Source: Stropharia rugosoannulata (taxonomy: Eukaryota; Basidiomycota; Agaricomycetes; Agaricales; Strophariaceae). Taken from it: a DNA stretch of 64,000 nt. Below the pieces are notes generated by a model. It was given only the letters and a program-made list of their open reading frames with translations. It was not told where the DNA came from and did no database searches. The position numbers and the translations under genes were made by a program. Shown in pieces: positions 35,413 through 46,300 of this stretch (position 1 is the stretch's first letter; each line of letters opens with the position of its first letter). The DNA lies in contig JANCIK010000002.1 in NCBI GenBank assembly GCA_028532985.1, positions 1,674,001 through 1,738,000 on the forward strand. Reading direction: 5' to 3'.

Positions 35413-38400
35413 TCAAGCCAGTTCTCTCATAGAGTTGTCTATGAAAGACACGTTACCGTTGCTAATCAATGCATCGACCGTAACGGCACTATTGTTACCG
35501 TCCGATACCGAGCCCGTACTCCAGTTGATACGTTTGCCCGAGACACCATATACACCTACAAGAATTTCGGCGCTCCTAATTCCGTCAACCAGCGACGGGA
35601 CCTCAGCCTAGAATCCTCAGTTAGTTTAATGATGGTAGAACAGTTAACGCACTCACTAGAAGGGTGGCATCCACGAATAAACCAAGCATATTGTTAGCTT
35701 TAGCGAACTCAACGGCTGCGCCAACACTAGAAACTCGTTTTTCCCCCTGACCCGAACCCCTTGATGTCGCGCAGGGCAAGTTGCTGTTATCTCTCCCACA
35801 GATACATCCAAAAAATGTCGGATCTGAGTAGAATGTGGGTAAGTTTTTCTGATGAAAGACGACAGATTATCTCACAGTTTGGCTGTTTCCAATTCAAAGC
35901 AGAGCATACGTCCGGAGAGAAAGACGTGAACGCTATCCTCCTCTTGTTATAAGGTTGCACCAAAAGCCCGGGACCGTCAAATATGGTTTGGAGAACGGAG
36001 TCCACATATGCGTTAAGATCAGTCTTGCGGAGTTGCAACGACTGCACTGTTTCTTCTGAGGCATATGCCAGATCGAATAAGAGATTGGTGTCGGGAGGAA
36101 TTAACTAGAAAAAAATCAGCAATAATTTTTTGAAAATGCATATTATAGACCTGAAGCAAACGATCTAAGGATATCATAGAGCGAGACAACACGATTGCCC
36201 AATCCACAGATGCAAGATCTTGCGTGCCTTCCGTTAATTTGTCCTTGCCGAGGGTTTGAGCCAGGTGCTCGAATTGCGCCAATGTGACATCAGCTACGCC
36301 TAGTCCGAAATCTATACCAGGAAGCTGCCAATCGAAGTAAACAACGGGATGGAGGTCTCGCGTGACTTGAATGACGACATAAATGTAATTTCCTTGAAGA
36401 GATGAGATAGTCAAGGTCTGGCCGCCACCATTACTGGCGGTGTAAACAGGGGAAGCTTGCACCGAGCCGATGTGGTTGGGCCGGCGAGGTGGACGAGGGG
36501 GCAACGAACTAATTGGCTGCCCTGCCGCAACGGCTGTAGACTTCCAATAGGTCTCCAAATCTCCTCCAACTTCTAGAGTGACACCCTTGAAAGGCTTAAT
36601 AATATTGATTTCAAAATCGACCTGTCACCAAAGTTAAAGGTCAGATGCGAAATACTTATGAAGCGAAAAGTTCGTACTTCACCGATCACATGCAACCTGT
36701 TGTCAAGGATAGGTAGAGTGAAGAATTGGTTATTCTCTGCCTTTAAAAATATAGATGGTAATGCCACTGCACGGCCTATAGTTTTAGTTCCAAAATTCGG
36801 ATAAATAGAAAATTCCAAAGAAAAGTTATGGAGTGATGGAATTTGAAAAGCGAAGTAACCCTCGTTACTCCTCTGAGGCAGAGAGATTGTATACGGTGCG
36901 GAATTGACGTGGGGTCCAGTAGTCATTACAAGTTTCAGCGGCGTAGAAGAAAGCAGATATTCATCTTTGAAGAAAGGACTAATAAGGCGGTGATGAAGGC
37001 GGACGCCAGATCCTGATTTAGATGATTTTGTAGATATGCCAACAGATACTTGAACATAATGAGCGTTGACCAGGTAGTTATGGCCGTAGACTCGGTGGGG
37101 CATAATTGGGGGAGGAAGGTGCAAAGAGGGAATTTGGTCTATTTCAAAATCGCTAGCAGCATTTCCTGGTGCAATAGGTGATTGACGAGTGCGATAATTC
37201 GCCGCTATATTTGATGGCACGGGTGAGCGCCGTACTGCTTCCAGGATAATCTCAAGACATGCTTGGTTCCCATACCAAGCTGCATAATGTGATGCAGTAT
37301 GTCCCAGCTCATCCCTTATGGTAACGCGGCAGCCGGCGTCAACAAGAACGCGCACACAATCCGTGCGCCCGTATCTGGCAGCGTGGAACAGAGGCGTCCA
37401 TTCGTGGTATTTATCAGGAGTGTCCCAGCCATCAAGACGCATCAAGATTTCACATATATGGGTGTGCCCTTCGCGGGCTGCCAGATGTATAGGATATTCA
37501 CCATTGGTATTAGGCAAAGATATCGCCCCATTTTTCAGTAAAAGAAGGGCGACGTCGACGTGACCCGCCTGAGATGCAAGTGAGAGTGGCTGAAGATCAC
37601 CAGATGACGTTGAAGGTGTGACAAGGACTTGTCTTTTGGAAAGGAGAACCCGCACAGAAGCAACATCACCTCTCAGCGTAGCATAGATCAAGGGACTGTA
37701 GTTGTCTCTGTCAAGAATATTGGGTACAGCATTTGCATCCAAAAGCTGTTCGCAGATTGCCGAGTAACCCTTCATGGCGGCGTAATGCAGAGCTGTACGA
37801 CCATAAACATCGCATTTGTCCACTGGTACGTTATTTTGTATGCACAAGCTGACCATTCTTGGAGCACCAGCGATTGCCGCTTCATGTAGACAAGTACGCC
37901 CATTTATGTCGTCGATGAATTGATAATCGAAGGGTGTAAGAAGGGAATCGATAATGAGGTCTGCAAGATCTCGCGGCGCTTCTATGATGACATTCCAGAG
38001 GATGCGGGTAACATTAACCTTTCCGCCTGATTGTTGTGCAAGAATATCGGAGTAGTGGACACAGTCTACGACAGCTTTAGCGTCGGAAGTAGCCAATGCC
38101 CTATGGAAATTGCTTTCGAGATCACGAAATGGGCCAGGAGGTGGAGTAATTTCTGTCAAGATCTGCTGCGTAAAGATATCATTTTCAACAGAACCTTCAA
38201 ATTTAAGACCAGACGACAGATCTGTGATATTCAGTAGACATGTCGCAACAGTGTCGGCTAATTCTGAAATGAGCTAGTAGAAAAGAGTTAATGAGGCCGT
38301 ATCAAGACAATAATACAGCAACAGGCAGACCTGGCGATTAAATACAGGTTGTACGTCGACTTGGCGAGCAAGATACAGTTCTTTTGTCGTAGATTTAGAC

Positions 38401-39159
38401 CTCTTGTCAAATTTTTTTAAGATCTTCCGGAAACCAATAGCGTTCGTCTCGACGAATTGCTGCCAAGCAGAGTTTGATCATGGGGTTTGTACAAGTAAGG
38501 TGCCGGCATGCTTACCTGTAGTTTTCCCAAATCCCTTTCCAACAAGCGAAAGCCTTCTTCTACTGCACTCCACTCAACGTGATTCGGTGCTGAATCTGAC
38601 AATGGATCAGGAATTCCCCTCATTGCTGCCGCTCTTCGTTTTGAAAGCAGGGTTTCCATGCGCAAAGTTACTTCCGCTTCCTTCTGTAGATAGAACGCAT
38701 TTATCTGATATTCATGAAGCAAATGTTCAAGTAATCTGGAGAAAATGGTGCATGGTTTGCAATACCTTCTCTAACTCCCGTTCAAGCTTAAAGAAGAAAG
38801 CTGCTTTATGCGCTCGGAAATCCGGACTCCTTTCGATATCATGACCTGAAGCTGCAAAAAAGGGCGGAGGGCCGGGGCTAGCAGCAGGAGATGCTCCTGG
38901 GCTTCGGGGCGTAGTCTGTGATACAGGCTGCGGCAATGATTGGATCAAAGGATCTGGAGGACGAACCCCTAGTGCCAACGCTGCGGCCTCCGATGCTGGG
39001 CGATTGGCAGCAAGGGAGGATATGATCTTCTTCAAGAACTTGTAGTCCAAATAGTAGTTTGACCATCCTGGAATTTGATGAGCTTGAATCTGCTTGCCGA
39101 ACTACAATGACAAGGTGTCAGATACAGCGCAGGCTGGTCATGATAAGTAGTACCTTCAT
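35413..39159 (-). CDS. PHO81: PHO81-type SPX-ankyrin-GDPD protein
   Basis: Phosphate sensor that in yeast inhibits the Pho85 kinase when phosphate is scarce. Start at 39159: a first exon of only ATGAAG, then an intron, then FGKQIQAHQIPGWSNYYLDY and KFLKKIISSLAANRP, the SPX N-terminus. SPX continues through FFFKLERELEK, KEAEVTLRMETLLSKRRAA and QFVETNAIGFRKILKKFDKR. Several ankyrin repeats follow (NGRTCLHEAAIAGAPRMV, YGRTALHYAAMKGYSAICEQ, NGEYPIHLAAREGHTHICEI, EWTPLFHAARYGRTDCVRVL, LGHTASHYAAWYGNQACLE). The C-terminus resembles the glycerophosphodiesterase-like domain of Pho81 (VVYFDWQLPGIDFGLGVADV), but I see no canonical HRG catalytic motif. About 1,100 residues. It ends 84 bases from the converging ABC gene. 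Confidence 0.92.
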
Positions 39160-39579
39160 GATAACAATTCTAGATGCCGAAAGGTTTCAGGATGAAGCAA
39201 TATGTGCGAGCTGGCACCGGATTGACGTTGCCTCAAGGCTCGACAATTCTAATCCAAGGAGCAAGAGCCATGGAACACGCTTGGATTTTGGAAATTGTTA
39301 GGCCAGAGATAACTTGCGAGCTCGGCGTCTTTGCGGGAGTATTTTTGCTCCTCAACCCTCAAAAGCCCAATGTACACACGTGCTCAATTTATCACTTCTT
39401 GAGCAAACGTTATGGAGGCAGCACCGATCATGCACATGCAAAAATCTTACCGGCAACAGCCAGGTTTTCGAATCATTGTACTTCATTTTACAGTATGTAC
39501 ACAACAATAATTAAACATGAAAAGCGTGTCATCTGTGCTGGAGAGAACCGAATAGGCGACGAACGTGCGTGTGCTTCAC
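39160..39579. other. Spacer between PHO81 start and PEX12 stop
   Basis: About 420 bases: the promoter of PHO81 (minus strand) and the 3' flank of PEX12, which lies on the same strand. A plus-strand open frame across it (39174-39629) overlaps the PEX12 coding end and shows no motif. I see no palindromic phosphate-box (CACGTG) in it; only a CACGTG-like ACACGTGC near 39375. Confidence 0.45.
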
Positions 39580-40960
39580 TTACACCAATACCTTTCTCAA
39601 CTGCCACACTCGAGCTGGTAAAAGAGTGACAGGACATCTTTGGTGCTTCTCGACTTGATCATGAGCACAGCGATAACAGAAGACATATCCCGATGGCAGA
39701 GCCGTAGCATTATGTATACCCTTCATGCAAAGAGGGCAGTTCCCATACGACGTCGGATCGAATGGGATACCCTGTGGGTGCGGAGGCAATAGACTCGGTG
39801 GAGGGATTGCTGGTCCTTGCGGAGATGTTGTCAACGAGCGAGCGGGGGAACCTGGTGAATACCACCACTCCAGGAATTTGACAAAGAAAATAGCAGTTGG
39901 CAAAAGGAGGCGAAGTGAGTCTAATACCAAACGCGGTGTATTTGCTAACAGGCTTCGGATACGATTCGCAAGGTTTCGGTTGATATTCGATGAGAGTTTG
40001 TTCTGAGCCAACAGATTTGCTGCCCGCTTTACGTTCAGAGTCAGGTAGTTAGTTAGATGTCGGCGCAGCAGAAAAATTCATACGTAGTCTTCTAACCCCA
40101 GTCTCCGCACGTCCACACCAATCCATGCCAACCAAGGCCTATGCGTTTTGGTTTTGTCGAAAAGGTATGCAATATTCCATGTTAGCAACCAAAACTCCAG
40201 TGAAATAGTTGCATAAGGATAAATAGCTTTGAAGCAGCGTCGAAACCTCCCTTTAACTGTCTACCAATATTTAGTTGCTGTTAAATAGTGGAAGGAATGC
40301 ATACCATATCAGCTAATGCTTCAATTTGCCGTGCATCTAGTCCTTCATCCAAGTCAGTAGTGGCTCCACCGCCCAATTCTTCGAAGTAATCTTGTGCTTT
40401 TGCTCGTAGGTATGGAATCCCAATCTATTTTTTGACTTATTAAACTGAATATCAAGATAGAGCAAAATACGGTCACACCAGGAACAGCAAGGAACGCCAT
40501 ATATCTTGTCTTCGCAGTGCATCACCTTTTGGCAATCCCTGCACAGCGACAGACGCTCTTTCTGCCTCGATATATGGCCTCCGCCTTCGCTTTAGGCCAT
40601 AGAAATTCTCCGAGAATGAAGCATCTGAAAAATTGAGACCAATCCAGAATTTGATACTCAAGGAGACAATTGTTCACTCACTGTATTTTTCTAGATAATG
40701 CTTTTCTACAATCAACATAATACATGCATAGAACTCTTCATGACGATTGACGACGCGCAACAAGTAACGAGGATAACGCTGAGCAAATACCTGTACGAGT
40801 TATGTGAATGTTAATAGATGTACATAGGAGTATACGGGTTTCATACCGCTAAGACATACTTCAAAGCCGGCTGTAATAGGTCCCTCAGCTGTTCTTGGGC
40901 CAACAGTTCAAATAAGGACGGCTTCAGAGGGTCTGTCCCGTTATCATTAAAGAATTCCAT
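39580..40960 (-). CDS. PEX12: Peroxin 12, peroxisomal RING ubiquitin ligase subunit
   Basis: Member of the Pex2/10/12 ligase in the peroxisome membrane that recycles the Pex5 import receptor. Six exons, about 360 residues. Start at 40960: [20 protein letters not shown], then [20 protein letters not shown] and [20 protein letters not shown], the classic Pex12 N-terminus. Next come [35 protein letters not shown], the membrane helices and [19 protein letters not shown]. The C-terminus has the partial [43 protein letters not shown]. Pex12 RING fingers lack some zinc ligands, as here. The stop is at 39580. Introns need careful acceptor choice (for example ACAGTTAAA before VKGRFRR) but all restore frame. 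Confidence 0.95.
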
Positions 40961-41514
40961 ATCTTGGTATATTTGCGCGTCGTTTGACAATATCTTGAAG
41001 TAAAATAGAAGAGACGAGCGTTGATCAGAGGAGGACTCGGAAGGGCAACTCGTAGTCTCAGTGTAAGTATGTAGCAGTTGAGCACAGCGGCGGCAATCAG
41101 CGTCAACTCGACCGGGCTTAATGCGCTCTCAAATTCGACGGTCCGAGAAAGTCCGACTCCCAGATTTGCATCTGATTACTTACCCGTGCTCAGTGCCGAC
41201 TTCTTTTACCAGAGCCGACTTAGAACTTGACGCAGACCGTATGTACTGAGCAATTGAGGGATCGTATTCGATGTAATACACCAGAATACACCATTGATTG
41301 CGTATCATGTACTTAGAATAGGATATCGAGCTTGGCCAGTTTACCGAGCAATATCAACTAGCCTTGCCACACCCTTGTCGCTTATAAAAGGTGCCTCGTT
41401 GCAATTGGGCTTCGTCTGAACATAACCACCGAATACGTGGTCTATCCGTCACCAGCCGCCTCAGCCTCCCAGAGTGCCTTGGACTTCACTTCAGAGTTAT
41501 TCCCTTCTACCTAC
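40961..41514. other. Intergenic stretch between divergent PEX12 and UPF0303 genes
   Basis: About 550 bases holding two promoters. Open frames on the minus strand carry no PEX12-like extension. I see no RNA gene or repeat. Confidence 0.5.
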
Positions 41515-42351
41515 ATGTTTAACGGCCTGCATATGATGTCTCCAACTGACGCCGAGCTGGCTACGCAGGCATTGTTGGAAGAGGGTAGATATCGATTTCC
41601 CTCATTCTCTTCGTCGGATGCGGTCACCTTGGTAATTAATACAGACTGTATCCATCCGTTGTTTAACTGTCTGAGCATAGGGACTTTCTATAAGAAAGAG
41701 GTTTCGATCGTCTTCCCGGCATGTCAAAGGGAAGGGGTTAGTCATATCGATTCAAACAATAGCAGGGCATACTCTATTCGCGTGTACAGTGGGCGATTTG
41801 GGTGATGTTAGTGGCGTCGGAGATGTTAGTTTGGATAGCTGGGCGTGTTTAGAAGGCATGATAAACACTGTCAAGCGCACCGGTCATTCAAGTTTTTATG
41901 TCGAGAAGGGGATGAGCGCAATGGGGAAAGCAGTCCAATCAATGGGGCTTCAAGATACCACACGAATCAATGGGGGAGGTATGTCTAATGGAAAAGCAGT
42001 AATTCGTTCCTGGTCTCATCATTTTCAGCTTTCCCAATCTGGCTCGAGGTGAGTGGGCAACCAGACTATCAAGAGGCCATTGCTTGAAGACTAGAGATAG
42101 AATGCACCGTGCTGTCCAATTGCAGTGGTCGCATGCTATTCGGGGTCATCTCAAGAAGATCATAATGTGAGTGCATGTATGTGGCAATACTTGGGGCGAA
42201 TATTTGAATGCCATTACAGCTGGTATCTTCAACCATCAGAGACTACCTTGCGAAGTTACGTCGGGATAGTCAGATGTATGCACCTAGTATGCCTGAGCAA
42301 CCCCCAACTCCCATGGCTCCTCGAAACGAAAATACGGTAAACCGCGTTTAG
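41515..42351 (+). CDS. UPF0303 / HbpS-like (DUF336) protein
   Basis: Small protein of a family with the HbpS/GlcG fold, found in bacteria and fungi; some bacterial members bind haem, but the function in fungi is not established. Exons: 41515-41631, from 41681 and onward, then two short ones. Landmarks: GRYRFPSFSSSDAVTLGLSI, KGKGLVISIQTIAGHTLFAC, SLDSWACLEGMINTVKRTGH, SSFYVEKGMSAMGKAVQSMG, INGGAFPIWL and VACYSGSSQEDHNLVSSTIR, RDYLAKLR. The fourth junction is unusual: the strong GTGAGT donor after WLE would shift frame, whereas the next GT (after WLEV) keeps it. The protein ends with a Pro-rich tail. Start uncertain; 41515 is the first in-frame ATG. Confidence 0.75.
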
Positions 42352-42492
42352 AAGTCAATCGATATCTAATGAGCTCACATATAAAATCAGGACTGGCTCC
42401 CCCATCCAGCAAGCGAGTTCGAAAGACCGCGTACTCCATACGACCATCAGGAGAGGGAGGCAGAGGACGCTTTGGCCTCCTAAATAGTTATC

Positions 42493-43169
42493 TTAGAAGC
42501 CAGTGGTATAGTCGGTTTCAGTATTGGCTGAAGCTTCGTCGGTCTTTGGTTTCGAAATGACTCGGAGGGATTCTAGGCTTTTCTTAGCGTAGTTTAGTTA
42601 GATAATGAAGCGACTATACCATGTTTGAGGAAAATCTGGCGCTGCCCTTGGTATGTCGAAGGATCGGCATCCGGTGGTGGATTCTTTAATTCATATTGGG
42701 CTTCAACGTAAACTTTTGTGCCCTTGCTTAAAGTTGACAGGTATCTGTTTGACGCGTCACTGAAGGACATAATTCTGTGGTAGCTTGCGGTTGGTTGAGG
42801 TCGTTCTACGAATAGTTATAGTTCATGATATAAGTCGCGAGACGGACACCGTACCTCCGTCAGCACCTGGGGCACCCCGAGCGTTGGTAGTCGCGACGGT
42901 ATACCTTAATGACACGTCTCAGTACGATGACTGACAAAAATAAGAGCACACATACACACAATACTCTTTTTCGGTTTTGGTTAAACGAATTTCAGGATTT
43001 GCTACCAGACGTCCGATCAACGTCAGTTTGGCGAGGTCACCAACTGGACGCGTCGTAGCGAAGCCCTATACAAACAGTCAGAAACAAACGAGAAGATAAA
43101 TCTGTTACATTAAGAGCATACACGAGCATAAGAAGCACGAAAAATAGATAAACGAGAGGCACCAAACAT
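42493..43169 (-). CDS. RIM1: Mitochondrial single-stranded DNA-binding protein
   Basis: OB-fold protein that coats single-stranded mitochondrial DNA during replication. Five exons, about 150 residues, as for yeast Rim1. Start at 43169 gives a basic presequence (MFGASRLSIFRASYARGFAT). The OB-fold follows: PVGDLAKLTLIGRLVANPEI, RLTKTEKEYCVYTVATTNAR, a loop with ERPQPTASYHRIMSF, LSTLSKGTKVYVEAQYELK, then a Pro-rich loop and GQRQIFLKHESLRVISKPK. It ends DYTTGF. All four introns are GT..AG and keep frame. It shares a promoter of only 186 bases with HBS1 and converges on the UPF0303 gene. Confidence 0.93.
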
Positions 43170-43355
43170 GGTTTGCGTAGATATTAAGTATAGTGTGTAG
43201 TGCGCAACCAAAATGAAAAGAGTCGGCGGCGCATTGTTGTTGTATGTTTGTCCAGCCACATTCATGATAACTTGGGGATAGTGCTTGTTTCGTCATGTCC
43301 TTTAAAAGCTCTGCTACATAAATTATAAGTAGCTCGTTTCCTTTCCCTTTATAAA

Positions 43356-46300
43356 ATGTCTAGACATAGAGATGTCCGCAATCTCAATCTTGAAGGTAAA
43401 CTGAGCATAATGGTTGTGTATTTGCTCACGAATGTCTGTTGAAAGATGAACTTAATGACGATGCCTTATCTGATGGAGGCGATGAAGAATTAACATCAGA
43501 ACAACAAGGTTTGTTCGAAATCGTTTGCAATATGAGTTCAGCTGGTTCCTAACACGACGAAGGGCAAATGAATGATGGCCTTGAACAAGTTCGCTTGGTT
43601 GTTGGCGACGATCAGGTTTCTGGTCTTTCGGATAAAACTATCAAAGACGTTCTCTGGGATACCTACTTTGATGTCGAAAAAACCATCAATTGGGCACTGG
43701 GTTCGTAGGCTATGTCTTCAATGTTTAGTACCCCTAATACTTCACGCAGAGGAACAAACGCGTCGTCAGCTTGCGAAAGAGAGGAAAGGTGAGCATTTTT
43801 GAGTCATTGCATTTTACTCCATTCTTTCTGTACGGGTGGCTTCTCGAGAGCGTTGGTTCTAGTTTGCGAGGCAAAGCGATGAGAAGGTGCATTTCCTATG
43901 TAGTACATATTCCCGAACAGCAGAGCAGAATGTGGCACACTGACTTAATTAATTAATAGATGGCTATGATCAGGCTACATCTGCCGCCGACAAGAATCGA
44001 GAAGACAAATCACAGTATTACTACAGCCACCCAGAGGACGAGCAATATGACTCTTCGCATACAGGTCCTCGTCTTCCATCTATATTCCTGGCCCAGCAGC
44101 AACCTGGTTTCGATAGTCAAGCATATCTGGAAATTCCTGACACCCCAAGCACTAAGAGGCTGAGGCTGAGCACCATATCTGAGAGGTCAGAGCGAACGGA
44201 ACCATCTGCACTATGGCGTCCACGCCAGCAGTATATTGCTCCTCATTCCCTCGTATCGAGCGCCACAACGTCCTACGGGGAAGAGATAGGTAAGCCCAAG
44301 TGTCATTTATCCATTTACTTAAACTCATCTTATTTTGTAGTAAAGGGTGACACAGATATTGTGGATATATCAGCTCCTCCCAACAGTTTTGCTGTTCCAA
44401 CTGTGTACCCAGAGCCATCCACCCCAGCTGTTTCAGTACAGCCTCCCTCTTCCTCTAACGATGGGCACCGTTCGTCATCTGAACGTGTCTTCCTTTTCAA
44501 GGATCTTCCTGAGATACCTGATCTTGCTTCTAGGTCGAGTTCTCGAGTCCAGCTTGATGATGCTATCCCCAATGTATCTTTGCCAAAAAAGAGTCAATCA
44601 AAATTATCGAGACTCGCCACATCCAAGGCCGGTAGTATCACTTCACGAAGTGAAAGCTCGGGGACTTCAGGCACTTCTGAGGCTGGTTCGATAAAGACTT
44701 ATCCTGTATTACGGCCGTCTGCTCAATCAGAGCGACCTTTGGGTTCCGTTGTCTCCGACACAGTTCCGGGCTCACCGAAACACTCCGTTGCTGACTCCAA
44801 GTTGTCGTCTACATCGTCCATAGTGCGCAGAGCTATCCAAACTGCGCTAGAATTTGAGAATATGGGACATGAAAACGGTGCTCGACGCCCTTCACCGGCA
44901 CATTCACCGGCGTCTGGAAGCTCAGATCGATCAAAGACGCCGACATCCGCTGATTATTCCAAACCCGAATCCCAGGCAACGAGTAGGAATGAATCTCAGC
45001 CGCGGGGTCTTTCAAAGTTGGCCGTGCTTGCCCAGCAGAAGGCTGATACTGCAAGCCGGTCCCTTCCCTCTCCAGACATATCCTCTCCTTCCGCGACATC
45101 GGCGCGACCTCTCTCCAAGCTCGCTATGCTAGCACAACAGAAGGTCGATGCTACCAGAGCACCCAAACTACCGAAGACGACTACTGAATACCTAACTCCT
45201 ATTTCAAACGGGACGAGTGTTACCACTGCCATTACCACTTCGTATCAGTCTCTTTACAGTCTTACCGACCCTTCTAAATCAAATGTGATGCCAAGATTGG
45301 ACGTTGTCCCACTTCAGTTTTCTACTGGCCCTTGCACAACGAATCAGAAAGCTTCGAAACTAGCTCTGAAAATCAAACGTGGCGGAGAGAAGGCTAACCA
45401 AACAAGTGAAGAAGTCAGTCCCATACCAGTAATATCGCCGATTTTTCAGCCGAGCCCTACCAGGGCGCGTGCATCGCCCTCTGCATTTGCTTCTGTTCTT
45501 ATTCAAAGCTCTGGCACGCCTGGAGCGCAACGCAAAGGCAAAGGCCGAAAAGAGAAAAAAAGCAAAGAGAAATCTACCGCAGATCCTTCGTTGCCTAACA
45601 AGGACAATAGTCGCGCTTCCGGACTCGATGTCTCGTCAGGCGTTTTATTAAGTAACATTTCAGACAAGGTATTTACCTTTGAGGGCCCCAGTCCTGACGA
45701 CATCGTCCTAAATGCTCGAAAACGGACCCCTGTCGTACCCAAGCCTTCCTCCAAACACTCGTAGAGGCCCCTGGATACTCCCTTCATTCAGCGCAACTTT
45801 TATTTCGGCTTACATTCTCTGTGTTTTTGATTGGTTTACTTATGATCCTTATGTACTATTTTTGACAGCTGCTAAAGAACGAGAGAAGGCCTTGAAGTTA
45901 ACACAAAAGTCCTCACCTGCTAATGCTTCTTCATCAAGAGCGCCAAAGAGAATAGCCGCTATTGGTATCAAGTCAGTTACTCCGCCTAAAGAGCAGATCA
46001 GTGATCAACAGGATCTCGATATCTCGGCTTTAAATCTCAAGAGTAGCGAGGATGACAAAGCGGAGCTAGTGGAAGAAATTCCAAAAATGAGTTTAGCAAA
46101 AGAGAAGGTTATAGAAGAAGCAAAGCGAGTACTCGATACTAAAAACCTAACTGAAAAGAAGGGAGTGAGCCTCGTGGTTATCGGTAACTGAGTGCCCTAT
46201 AACTCCATCCAGATACTAATGCCTGCCTATGAAGGTCATGTAGATGCTGGTAAATCAACACTCATGGGCAGACTCCTATATGAACTGGGAAAAGTCGACG

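Noticed and set aside
39174..39629. Plus-strand frame of 151 codons between PHO81 and PEX12
   Set aside because: Overlaps the PEX12 C-terminus antisense and shows no motif.
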